29,046 nt of DNA. Origin: Alphaproteobacteria bacterium (lineage in GTDB: Bacteria > Pseudomonadota > Alphaproteobacteria > GCA-2731375). The notes under the pieces were generated by a model. That model saw nothing but the letters and a program-made list of their open reading frames with translations. It was not told the origin of the DNA and did no database searches. The DNA lies in contig JASLMY010000029.1 of NCBI GenBank assembly GCA_030746295.1, positions 1 to 29,046 on the forward strand, read 5' to 3'. Both the position numbers and the translations under genes were made by a program. This document shows positions 16,736 through 23,534 of the stretch, in pieces. The first letter of the stretch is position 1. Every line of letters begins with the position of its first letter.

Positions 16736-17220
16736 GCACCCTGATCCGGAACCGGTTCCGTCTCCTCTTGATCGTCTCGCTGGCCCTGAACCTCTTTCTG
16801 GGCGGCCTCTTCGCCGGCCACTGGCTGGAAGCCTGGCGCCGCGGCCCGGAATCATTCCAAGGCCGGCCGCCGCCCTTCCGCCTGCACATGGGACGGATGC
16901 TGGAGCGCTTGCCGGCCGAGGTTCGCGAGGAGGCGCATCAGGTGATGGAGCGCCGCCGCGAAGCCATGCGCAAGTCGGTGCGGGCCATGCGCCAGGCCCG
17001 GCGCGAGGTTCGCCGCTCGCTGCAGGCGGAGCCGTTCGATCTGGCCCGGGTCGAGCGGGCGCTGGAAGCGCTCCGCACTCATTCCGGGGCGGCCCAGGCG
17101 GAGATGCACGCCGCCATGGCCGAGCTCGCCCGCGAGCTGCCGCCGGACGCCCGCCGCGCCCTCGCCGAGGGCCTGGGCCGTCCGGGCCGCCATCGCCGGC
17201 CGAAGCCGCCGGGTCGCTGA
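16732..17220 (+). CDS. periplasmic metal-sensor/CpxP-like protein (Metal_resist type)
   Basis: A 162-aa protein starting at TTG 16732, which overlaps the upstream stop and is preceded by GAGGAGG 4 nt away; there is no better in-frame start near. Residues 11-29 form an uncleaved N-terminal membrane anchor (LLLIVSLALNLFLGGLFAG). The rest is a long Arg/Glu-rich helical hairpin: LPAEVREEAHQVMERRREAMR, a basic helix to about 98, then FDLARVERALEALR and a final helix ending LPPDARRAL. This matches the Spy/CpxP-like heavy-metal-resistance class. It is the last gene of the EF-hand/sigma/anti-sigma group and could be the periplasmic sensor that frees the sigma factor; that is inference. Confidence 0.78.
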   Translation: MSTLIRNRFRLLLIVSLALNLFLGGLFAGHWLEAWRRGPESFQGRPPPFRLHMGRMLERLPAEVREEAHQVMERRREAMRKSVRAMRQARREVRRSLQAEPFDLARVERALEALRTHSGAAQAEMHAAMAELARELPPDARRALAEGLGRPGRHRRPKPPGR

Positions 17221-17275
17221 AGGCCAAATCACGCGCGATCGCCAAATTCCTGCCAGGGGCTTGAATCGGCACCGC

Positions 17276-17300
17276 CGATACCCTTCATTAGCCGGTATCG
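17276..17300. promoter_or_regulatory. inverted repeat upstream of TPR gene
   Basis: CGATACC-N11-GGTATCG is a perfect 7-bp dyad ending 24 nt before the TTC38-family start, in a 104-nt intergenic gap. It could be an operator or a leader hairpin. Confidence 0.3.
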
Positions 17301-17324
17301 AAGTATCCGAGAGGGGGCGGCAAA

Positions 17325-18707
17325 ATGGCGACGGACGCGCAGGGGTTGGTGTTGACGACGGATAGCGAGGCCGCGGAGCGGGCCTACAACGCCACCATGC
17401 ACGATTTCTTGGAGTACCGGCTCTCCGCCGCCGATCATCTGGGTGAGATGCTGACCGCCGATCCCGGCTTTGCCATGGGACAGTGCCTCAAGGGTGCGCT
17501 CGTCAGCCTCTTCTTCACCACCGAGGTGGCGGACGAGGTACGGGCGGCGCTCGAGGCCGCCGAGGCCGGCGTTGCGACCGTCAGCCCGCGTGAGCAGATG
17601 CACATCAAGGCGCTGCGTGCCTGGTACGAGGGCGACTACGAGACGGCGCTCGACGACTGGGACGAGATCCTGGTCCGTCACCCGACCGATATCCTGGCGC
17701 TCCGCCTGCAGCACCAGCTTCTTTTCTGGATGGGCCGCGGTCGTGCCATGTGCGAGGCTATCGCCCGGGTCCACGACGCCTGGGACGAAGGCACGCCCGG
17801 CTACGGCAACATGCTGGGGATGTACTGCTTCGCGCTCGAGGAAGCGGGCGACTATGCGGCGGCCGAGCCCAAGGGGCGCCGCGCGGTGGAGCTCAACCCG
17901 GACGACATGTGGGCGCTGCACGCCGTCGCCCATGTCCTGGAGATGCAGGGCCGCCAGCGCGAGGGCGTCGAATGGCTCGCCCGGCCGGCCGACGCCTGGG
18001 ACGACCGCAACCCCTTCAAGGGCCACGTCTGGTGGCACCTCGCCATGTATCACCTGGAACTACGCCAGTTCGACCGGGTCTTGGAACTCTATGACACCGG
18101 CATCTACGGCGAGCCGACCAGCGTCTATTCGGACCTCTTCAACGCCTCGGCGATGCTCTGGCGGCTGGAGTTCCAGGGCGTCGACGTCGGCGACCGCTGG
18201 CAGGCACTGGCCGACCAGGCGGCCTCCCGGGTCAACGACCACGTCCTCGTCTTCACCGACGTGCACGTGATGATGTCGCTCGCCGGCGGCAAGCGCTTCG
18301 ACGAGGCGGGCGGGCTCCTGGCCTCCCTGGAGCAGTTCGCCGCCACGCCGGGTAACTTCGAGGCCGGCCTCGTCGAGGGCGTCACACTGCCGCTCTGCCG
18401 CGCCATCCTGGCTTACGCCCAGGACGACCACGCGACGGCGATCGGGGGCCTGCGCCGGCTCCGGCCCGAGATCGTTCGCATCGGCGGCTCCTGGGCGCAA
18501 CGCGACGTCTTCACCCAGTTCCTGATCGAGGCGGCGCTGAAGTCGGGCGACGCCGAACTCGCCCGCGCCCTCCTGGCCGAGCGGGCCGAACTGAAGCCCG
18601 GCAGCGCCTCCAGCCTGATGAAGTACGGCCAGGTGCTGACCCAGCTCGACATGCCCGACGAGGCCGCCGCGATCGAGCGCCGCATCGAGGCCTTGACGGC
18701 AGCCTAA
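17325..18707 (+). CDS. TTC38-family tetratricopeptide repeat protein
   Basis: A 460-aa all-helical protein without signal peptide or membrane segment, so probably cytoplasmic. The pattern matches the TTC38 family: LEYRLSAADHLGEMLTADPGFAMGQCLKG near the N-terminus, YEGDYETALDDWDEILVRHPTDILALRLQHQLLFWMG, and the hallmark WALHAVAHVLEMQGR (196-210). TPR-like helical pairs continue to the end. TTC38 proteins have no established biochemical role; TPR arrays usually bind other proteins. GAGAGGGGG lies just upstream of the ATG and a perfect dyad lies 25-49 nt before it. The last codon overlaps the convergent crotonase stop by four bases. Family call is firm, function unknown. Confidence 0.9.
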   Translation: MATDAQGLVLTTDSEAAERAYNATMHDFLEYRLSAADHLGEMLTADPGFAMGQCLKGALVSLFFTTEVADEVRAALEAAEAGVATVSPREQMHIKALRAWYEGDYETALDDWDEILVRHPTDILALRLQHQLLFWMGRGRAMCEAIARVHDAWDEGTPGYGNMLGMYCFALEEAGDYAAAEPKGRRAVELNPDDMWALHAVAHVLEMQGRQREGVEWLARPADAWDDRNPFKGHVWWHLAMYHLELRQFDRVLELYDTGIYGEPTSVYSDLFNASAMLWRLEFQGVDVGDRWQALADQAASRVNDHVLVFTDVHVMMSLAGGKRFDEAGGLLASLEQFAATPGNFEAGLVEGVTLPLCRAILAYAQDDHATAIGGLRRLRPEIVRIGGSWAQRDVFTQFLIEAALKSGDAELARALLAERAELKPGSASSLMKYGQVLTQLDMPDEAAAIERRIEALTAA

Positions 18708-19459
18708 CGCCCCTCGAACTTCGGCTGGCGCTTTTCGCGGCGGGCGGCGACGCCTTCCAGGGCGTCGGCGCTGGCCATCACGGCACGCGCCTCGGCGTCG
18801 AGGTCGGCGTGGTCGATGGCCTCGCGGAAGCCGCTGCGGCGGGCGATCTGCCGCTTGATGGTCCGCAGCGACAGCGGCGCGTTGGCGGCCAGGGTTTCGA
18901 TCAGGACCGCCGCCGTCGCTTCCAGCTCGGCGGACGCGGCCAGGCGAGCGATGGCGCCGAAGCGGTAGAGCTCGGCCGCCGGAATGGGCGCGCCCAACAG
19001 CAGCAACTCGCGGGTCGCCACCGGCCCGGCGATCTCGACCAGCTTCTGCGTCAGCGACCAGGGCGGCACGGTGCCGATCTTGGTGGCCGACATGGCGAAG
19101 ACAGCGGCGTCGCTGGCGACGACGAAGTCGGCCGAGAGCGCCAACACCGCGCCGCCGGCGATTGCCGCCCCCTGGACGATCGCGACGACCGGCAGCGGAT
19201 AGGCTTCGACGGCGGCGAGCAGGGCCTCGAACTCGGCCGGGTCGGCCAAGAACGCCGGGCCCTCGTCGAAGTCGAGGCCGGCGGAGAAGACCGCACCTCG
19301 GGCCGCCAACACCGTCACCCGCTCGGCCTCGGCCGGGGCTTCGGAAAGGGCCTCGGTCAGAACCGCGATCGCCTCGCGGTCGAGGGCATTCCGCTTCTCA
19401 GGCCGGTTCAGGAGCAGCCGGCGCACCGCACCCGAACCCGTGATCTCGACCTTGCTCAT
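18704..19459 (-). CDS. crotonase (enoyl-CoA hydratase/isomerase) family protein without catalytic Glu pair
   Basis: A 251-aa crotonase fold. LLLNRPEKRNALD opens the protein and the oxyanion-hole segments FSAGLDF (58-64) and AIAGGAVLALSADFVVA (99-115) are recognisable, so CoA-thioester binding is likely. The two glutamates of enoyl-CoA hydratase are missing: the first position is V105 (GGAVL instead of GGCEL) and the second A125 (FAMSATKIG instead of FGQPEILLG). Simple hydratase activity is therefore unlikely; isomerase, hydrolase or other crotonase chemistry remains possible. GAGAGGAAAGGGG precedes ATG 19459. Upstream on the same strand, 39 nt away, is a strong terminator and a structured leader-like region that could govern this gene. 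Confidence 0.88.
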   Translation of the reverse strand: MSKVEITGSGAVRRLLLNRPEKRNALDREAIAVLTEALSEAPAEAERVTVLAARGAVFSAGLDFDEGPAFLADPAEFEALLAAVEAYPLPVVAIVQGAAIAGGAVLALSADFVVASDAAVFAMSATKIGTVPPWSLTQKLVEIAGPVATRELLLLGAPIPAAELYRFGAIARLAASAELEATAAVLIETLAANAPLSLRTIKRQIARRSGFREAIDHADLDAEARAVMASADALEGVAARREKRQPKFEGR

Positions 19460-19497
19460 GCCCCTTTCCTCTCCCGTTCGGGCGTCGCCGAAAGTAG

Positions 19498-19522
19498 AAA
19501 GGCGGCCCCGGGGGCCGCCTTT
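19498..19522 (-). terminator. strong intrinsic terminator hairpin
   Basis: AAAGGCGGCCC-CGG-GGGCCGCCTTT is a perfect 11-bp stem with a 3-nt loop; on the minus strand it is followed by the pyrimidine-rich CTACTTT. It sits between the 26-codon ORF/hairpin region and the crotonase start, so it either ends an independent small transcript or acts as an attenuator for the crotonase. By symmetry it could also work on the plus strand. Confidence 0.7.
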
Positions 19523-19559
19523 CCGTGAATGGGCCGTTCAAAAAGCCCTGAAGACTTTG

Positions 19560-19616
19560 CTGGTCTCGTTCAACACCCGACGGAGAGGCTGCTCCCCTGC
19601 CCGTGATGAACACCAG
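19560..19616 (-). ncRNA. long imperfect RNA hairpin (leader or small RNA)
   Basis: On the minus strand the segment folds as CTGGT-GTTCA ... TGAAC-GAG-ACCAG (two 5-bp stems, GAG bulge), then CAC/GTG, a GGGCA/GTCGG internal loop, and GGGGAG-CAGC-CTCTCC (6 bp, 4-nt loop). The apical stem contains a G-U pair only if the minus strand is the RNA (it would be A-C on the plus strand), which supports the minus orientation. With the promoter-like element upstream and the terminator downstream it would sit in a transcript of about 180 nt. It overlaps the 26-codon ORF. I do not match it to a known RNA family. Confidence 0.4.
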
Positions 19617-19650
19617 AGCCGATCGAAACGGCACCCATCTCACTAGACAT
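19570..19650 (-). CDS. 26-aa small ORF behind an ideal Shine-Dalgarno
   Basis: ATG at 19650 opens a 26-codon frame beginning MSSEMGAVSIGSGVHHGQG and ending in Cys before TGA. It is Gly/Ser-rich with two His, no TM segment and no leader-peptide codon run. AAGGAGG sits exactly 7 nt before the ATG inside a 17-nt sequence fully complementary to the 16S rRNA 3' tail. Much of the frame also lies inside the predicted hairpin, so it could be a leader peptide, a small protein, or an accident of an RNA gene. I do not recognise the peptide. The next gene on this strand is the crotonase, past a strong terminator. Confidence 0.4.
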   Translation of the reverse strand: MSSEMGAVSIGSGVHHGQGSSLSVGC

Positions 19651-19667
19651 TGGATCACCTCCTTTCT
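19651..19667 (-). promoter_or_regulatory. extended Shine-Dalgarno matching the whole anti-SD tail
   Basis: On the minus strand AGAAAGGAGGTGATCCA is the reverse complement of the conserved bacterial 16S rRNA 3' end (TGGATCACCTCCTTTCT), over 17 nt. The core GGAGG is 7 nt before the ATG at 19650. The plus-strand flank (ACTAGACA before TGGATC) does not continue as 16S sequence, so it is not an rRNA remnant. Confidence 0.65.
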
Positions 19668-19687
19668 GTTGTTACCCGAATCGCCGC

Positions 19688-19717
19688 AGTATGCCCGTTC
19701 TCGGGCGCCGATGACAG
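19688..19717 (-). promoter_or_regulatory. candidate sigma70-type promoter for the small transcript
   Basis: On the minus strand CTGTCA (19712-19717) and CATACT (19688-19693) are 18 nt apart, each matching four of six consensus bases. The expected start would be near 19680, just upstream of the extended Shine-Dalgarno. The spacer contains GCCCG-AGAA-CGGGC. The remainder of the 339-nt gap (to 19798) shows no further gene. Confidence 0.35.
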
Positions 19718-19798
19718 AGCGATTGTGACCTCGCCTCGACAGCCTAATCGGCCGGGCGCTATCTTTCGCGGGCGCACCCGGCCGAAGGAACCGTCTTC

Positions 19799-20677
19799 TT
19801 GAAACCGCCGCCATTCAAGTACGTCAGCGTCGCCAGCGTCGCGGAAGCGGTCTCGGCCCTGGCCGCGGGCGCGGGCGAGGCGAAGCTGCTGGCCGGCGGC
19901 CAGAGCCTGGTGCCGATGCTGAATTTCCGCCTGCTGGCACCGGAATTCCTGGTCGACATCAACCGCATTCCAGGCCTCGACGCGATCCGCGAAGTCCCGG
20001 ACGGGGGCCTGCGTATCGGCGCGCTGGCGCGCCACCACGCGCTGGAAACCTCGGCCCTGGTCGCCGAGCGGTTCCCGGTGCTGGCCGCCGCCATGCGTCA
20101 CGTGGCGCATCTCGCGGTGCGCAACCGCGGCAGCATCGGCGGCAGCCTGGCGCACGGCGATCCGGCCGCCGAGTTGCCGCTGCTCGCGCTGCTGTTGGGG
20201 GCCCGGATCACGGCCGTCGGCATCGACGGGAATCGGCAGATCGACGCCACCGACTTCTTCGAGGGCGCCCTGACGACGGCGCTCACCGAGACCGAGGTCG
20301 TGACGGAGATCACACTTCCGGCGTTGCCACCCGGCACCGGCTGGGGCTTCGAGGAAGTAGCACGGCGCTCGGGCGACTTCGCGCTGGCGGCGGTGGCGGC
20401 CACCCTTACGCGCGCGGGCGAGGCGGTCGGGGAAGCCCGGTTGGCGGTCACCGGGGCCGGCGAGACCCCGTTGCGGATCATCACCGCCGAGAACCTGCTG
20501 AAGGGCAAGGTGCCCGACCCCGAGGCAATTGAGAGTGCGGCGACCTTGGCGCGCGACAGCGTGCAACCGAACGATGACCTGCACGCCTCGGCCGACTACC
20601 GCCGCCACCTGGTCGGCGTGCTCAGCCAGCGCGCGCTGAACACGGCCTGGCGGCGGGCGACGGGAGCGAGCCCATGA
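19799..20677 (+). CDS. coxM: FAD-binding subunit of a CO dehydrogenase/xanthine dehydrogenase-type enzyme
   Basis: A 292-aa medium subunit. FAD-binding motifs are in place: LLAGGQSLVPMLNFRL (AGGQS at 32-36) and NRGSIGGSLAHGDPAAELP (109-127), followed by the C-terminal CO_deh_flav_C domain. It takes electrons from the iron-sulfur subunit and passes them to a quinone or other acceptor. Translation probably starts at TTG 19799 (Met-Lys-Pro-Pro-Pro), with AAGGAA 8 nt upstream; no in-frame ATG lies near and the N-terminus fits the family. Its stop overlaps the next start (ATGA). First gene of a M-S-L-SDR operon, divergent from the small leader/crotonase transcript. Confidence 0.92.
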   Translation: MKPPPFKYVSVASVAEAVSALAAGAGEAKLLAGGQSLVPMLNFRLLAPEFLVDINRIPGLDAIREVPDGGLRIGALARHHALETSALVAERFPVLAAAMRHVAHLAVRNRGSIGGSLAHGDPAAELPLLALLLGARITAVGIDGNRQIDATDFFEGALTTALTETEVVTEITLPALPPGTGWGFEEVARRSGDFALAAVAATLTRAGEAVGEARLAVTGAGETPLRIITAENLLKGKVPDPEAIESAATLARDSVQPNDDLHASADYRRHLVGVLSQRALNTAWRRATGASP

Positions 20678-21165
20678 GCGAACGGCAGCGGCTTCGCCTG
20701 ACGGTCAACGGCACCGTATACGAGCGCGAGGTCGAACCGCGCCTGCTTCTGGTCGACCTGTTGCGCGACGAGCTCGGCCTCACCGGCACCCATGTCGGCT
20801 GCGAGCACGGCGTCTGTGGCGCCTGCACGGTGCTGTTGGACGGCGACAGCGTTCGCGCTTGCCTCACCTTCGCGGTGCAGGCCTACGGCGCCCATGTCGA
20901 GACCGTGGAAGGCCTCGGCAGCATCGACGCGCTCGATCCGCTGCAACAGGCCTTTCGCGAGCAACACGCACTGCAATGCGGCTTCTGCACACCCGGCATG
21001 CTGATGACCGGCGTCGACCTTTTGCGAAAATACCCGCTGGCGAGCGACAACGAGATCCGCGAGGGTCTGTCGGGCAACCTCTGCCGCTGTACCGGGTATG
21101 AGCACATCGTCCGCGCCATCCGGGTCGCGGCCGCCGCCCGCGTTGGGGCCTCGGATGACGGCTGA
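20674..21165 (+). CDS. coxS: (2Fe-2S) small subunit of the same molybdenum hydroxylase
   Basis: A 163-aa two-cluster subunit. The plant-type ferredoxin domain has C43, C48, C51 and C63 (CEHGVCGACTVLLDG then C). The helical domain has C102, C105, C137 and C139 (QCGFCTPGM and GNLCRCTGYE), which hold the cluster near the molybdopterin. All eight ligands are present. It carries electrons from the molybdenum subunit to the FAD subunit. The start overlaps the coxM stop by four bases and the end overlaps the large-subunit start by 11 bases, so the three are translationally coupled. The C-terminal Ala-rich tail of about 12 residues is not distinctive. Confidence 0.95.
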   Translation: MSERQRLRLTVNGTVYEREVEPRLLLVDLLRDELGLTGTHVGCEHGVCGACTVLLDGDSVRACLTFAVQAYGAHVETVEGLGSIDALDPLQQAFREQHALQCGFCTPGMLMTGVDLLRKYPLASDNEIREGLSGNLCRCTGYEHIVRAIRVAAAARVGASDDG

Positions 21166-23524
21166 GCTTCGGCCAAAGCTGATCGGCGCCCGGGTTCAGC
21201 GGCGCGAGGACCCGCGGCTTCTGACCGGCAACGGCGCCTTTGTCGACGATCGCCGCCTGCACGGCACGCTGCATCTCGCCTTCCGACGCAGCGACCACGC
21301 CCACGCCCGGATCGCCGCCATCGATGCTGCCGAGGCGGCGGCGATGCCGGGCGTCGTCGCCATCGTCACGGCCCGGGACATCGAGGACGAGGTCCAGCCG
21401 ATCCGCGCCACCTCGCGGATGCCGGATTACCAGGCGACCGAGCTCTGGCCGCTCGCCCGCGACAAGGTCCGCCACGTTGGCGAGCCGGTGGTGGCCCTGT
21501 TGGCGGAGAACCGCTACCTGGCCGAAGACGCGCTGGAACACGTCGTCGTCGACTACGAGCCGCTGGGCGAGGTCACCGATGCCGAAGCGGCGGCGGCGCC
21601 CGGCAGCGCCCTCCTGCACGAGGCGGCGGGCAGCAACATCCTCGTCGAGCGCGCCTTCCAGAAAGGCGATCCCGACGAGATCATGGGAACGGCTCCGGTC
21701 CGGGTCGGCGGCCGCTTTCGGGTCCGTCGCAAGACCCCGGTCGCAATCGAGAACCGCTGCTATCTGGCCGACTACGACCGGGGCCGGCAGTCATTGACGC
21801 TTCATTCGACGACCCAGGTGCCGGGCATCGTCCGCGACGCCCTCGCCGAGGTCCTGGGCCTGCCCGGCAATCGGCTACGTGTCGTTGCCCCCGACGTCGG
21901 CGGCGGCTTCGGCGGCAAGGGCTCGCTCTATCCCGAGGAGATCCTGGTCTGTGCCTTGGCGCGCCGCCTGGGCCGGCCGGTGAAGTGGACGGGTGACCGG
22001 CTGGAGGACTTGATGTCCACGAGCCAGGCCTTCGACGAGCGGGTCGAGGCCGAGCTGGCGGTCGATGCGGACGGCCGGATCCTGGCGCTCCGGGCCGAGG
22101 TGATCGGCGACATCGGCGCCTACTCGATCTATCCCTGGACCGCGGCCTTGGAGCCGGGGCAGGTGATCAGCTTCCTACCGGGGCCCTACCGGGTGCCTTG
22201 CTATCGTGGCCGGGTCCGCGCCGTCGCCACCTCGAAGCCGCCGACCGGCCCCTACCGCGGCGTCGGCCGGCCGGTCTCCACCTTCGTGATGGAACGGCTT
22301 CTGGACATGGCGGGGTGGCGGCTCGGCCAGGACCCGGTGGCGATCCGGCGGCGGAACCTCGTGCCGGTGGACGAGTTTCCCTACAAGACTGCCTCGGGCA
22401 TCGTCTGGGACCACGCCGATCTCAATGCCTGCCTCGAAGCCGCCCTCGACGGCATCGACTATGACGGTCTGCGCCGCCGGCAGGCGGCGGCGCGCGCCGA
22501 GGGCCGCTGGCTCGGCATCGGCGTCGCCTGCTATGCCGAGCTCACCGGCATTGGCTCGCGGATCTCGGCCGCCCCCGGCATGCCGATCAATACCGGCACC
22601 GAGAATGCCACGGTACGTATCGACTCGACCGGTGCCGTCAGCGCCTTCTTCGGCGTCGCCGCGCACGGCCAGGGCCTGGAGACGACGCTCGCCCAAGTGG
22701 TTGCCGAGGAGTTGGGCGTCGCCGTCGAAGACGTCGAGATCGTCCAAGGCGACAGCGCCGCCGTGGCGCATAGCACCGGCAGCTACGCCAGCCGCGGCAC
22801 CGTGCTGGCCGGTGGGGCAGCGACGCTGGCGGCGAGAGCCGTGCGCGAGAAGGTCATCGAGGCCGCCTCGCATCTTTTCGAAGCCGCGGCGGCCGACATC
22901 GAGGTTGCTGAGGGCCGGGTCCGGGTCGCCGGCACCGACCGCGCGATGAGCTTTCCCGAGCTCGCCCGCGCGGTCTATTCCGAGATGGGACGGCTCGACC
23001 GGGAGGTCCGAGCGGACATCGATCTGGAGGCGACCAAGCTCTACGATCCCTATTTCGGCACCACCACGCCGGCGACGCACGTCTGCCTCGTCGAGATCGA
23101 CCCGGAGACCTACGAAGTGACAGGGCGCCGCTACCTGGTGGCGGAGGATTGCGGGCGCATCATCAACCCGCAGATCGCCGACGGCCAGGTCCATGGCGGC
23201 GTCGCCCAGGGCATCGGCGCGGCGCTCTACGAAGAGGTGGTGCACGATGGCGACGGCCAGCTGCTGACGGCAAGCCTGGTGGACTACGTGGTGCCCTCGG
23301 CGGCCGAGATCCCGCCGCTCGAGGTGATCCACCTGGAAACGGCACCACCCGCCAATATCGGCGGCTTTCGCGGCATCGGCGAGGGTGGCACCATCGGTGC
23401 GCTCGCCGCGGTCGCCAACGCGGTCTCGGACGCGCTGGCCCCGCTCGGCGTCGAGGTCACGGAAGTCCCGGTGACGCCGGAGCGGCTCTATCGCCTGATC
23501 GAGGCGGCCAAACAGAAAACATGA
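21155..23524 (+). CDS. coxL: molybdenum-binding large subunit, form II CoxL-like
   Basis: A 789-aa molybdopterin-binding subunit. It opens IGARVQRREDPRLLTGNGAFVDD as usual, has VGGGFGGKG (248-256), and the active-site loop reads PYRGVGR (366-372). This is the form II type (PYRGAGR-like) and lacks the AYRCSFR loop with the Cys that defines true (form I) CO dehydrogenase. The base-catalyst glutamate is E743 in GIGEGGTIGA. Substrate is therefore unproven; aldehydes, N-heterocycles or aromatic acids are possible. I use ATG 21155 because the family N-terminus begins there; the frame extends 19 codons upstream within coxS. No coxD/E/F/G or MoCo-maturation genes are in the window. Confidence 0.93.
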   Translation: MTAELRPKLIGARVQRREDPRLLTGNGAFVDDRRLHGTLHLAFRRSDHAHARIAAIDAAEAAAMPGVVAIVTARDIEDEVQPIRATSRMPDYQATELWPLARDKVRHVGEPVVALLAENRYLAEDALEHVVVDYEPLGEVTDAEAAAAPGSALLHEAAGSNILVERAFQKGDPDEIMGTAPVRVGGRFRVRRKTPVAIENRCYLADYDRGRQSLTLHSTTQVPGIVRDALAEVLGLPGNRLRVVAPDVGGGFGGKGSLYPEEILVCALARRLGRPVKWTGDRLEDLMSTSQAFDERVEAELAVDADGRILALRAEVIGDIGAYSIYPWTAALEPGQVISFLPGPYRVPCYRGRVRAVATSKPPTGPYRGVGRPVSTFVMERLLDMAGWRLGQDPVAIRRRNLVPVDEFPYKTASGIVWDHADLNACLEAALDGIDYDGLRRRQAAARAEGRWLGIGVACYAELTGIGSRISAAPGMPINTGTENATVRIDSTGAVSAFFGVAAHGQGLETTLAQVVAEELGVAVEDVEIVQGDSAAVAHSTGSYASRGTVLAGGAATLAARAVREKVIEAASHLFEAAAADIEVAEGRVRVAGTDRAMSFPELARAVYSEMGRLDREVRADIDLEATKLYDPYFGTTTPATHVCLVEIDPETYEVTGRRYLVAEDCGRIINPQIADGQVHGGVAQGIGAALYEEVVHDGDGQLLTASLVDYVVPSAAEIPPLEVIHLETAPPANIGGFRGIGEGGTIGALAAVANAVSDALAPLGVEVTEVPVTPERLYRLIEAAKQKT

Positions 23525-23534
23525 GGAAGGCCCG

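Noticed and set aside
19651..19667. Remnant of an rRNA operon on the plus strand
   Set aside because: Only the 17-nt 3' tail matches; upstream bases do not continue as 16S and no spacer tRNA or 23S follows. It fits better as a Shine-Dalgarno on the minus strand.
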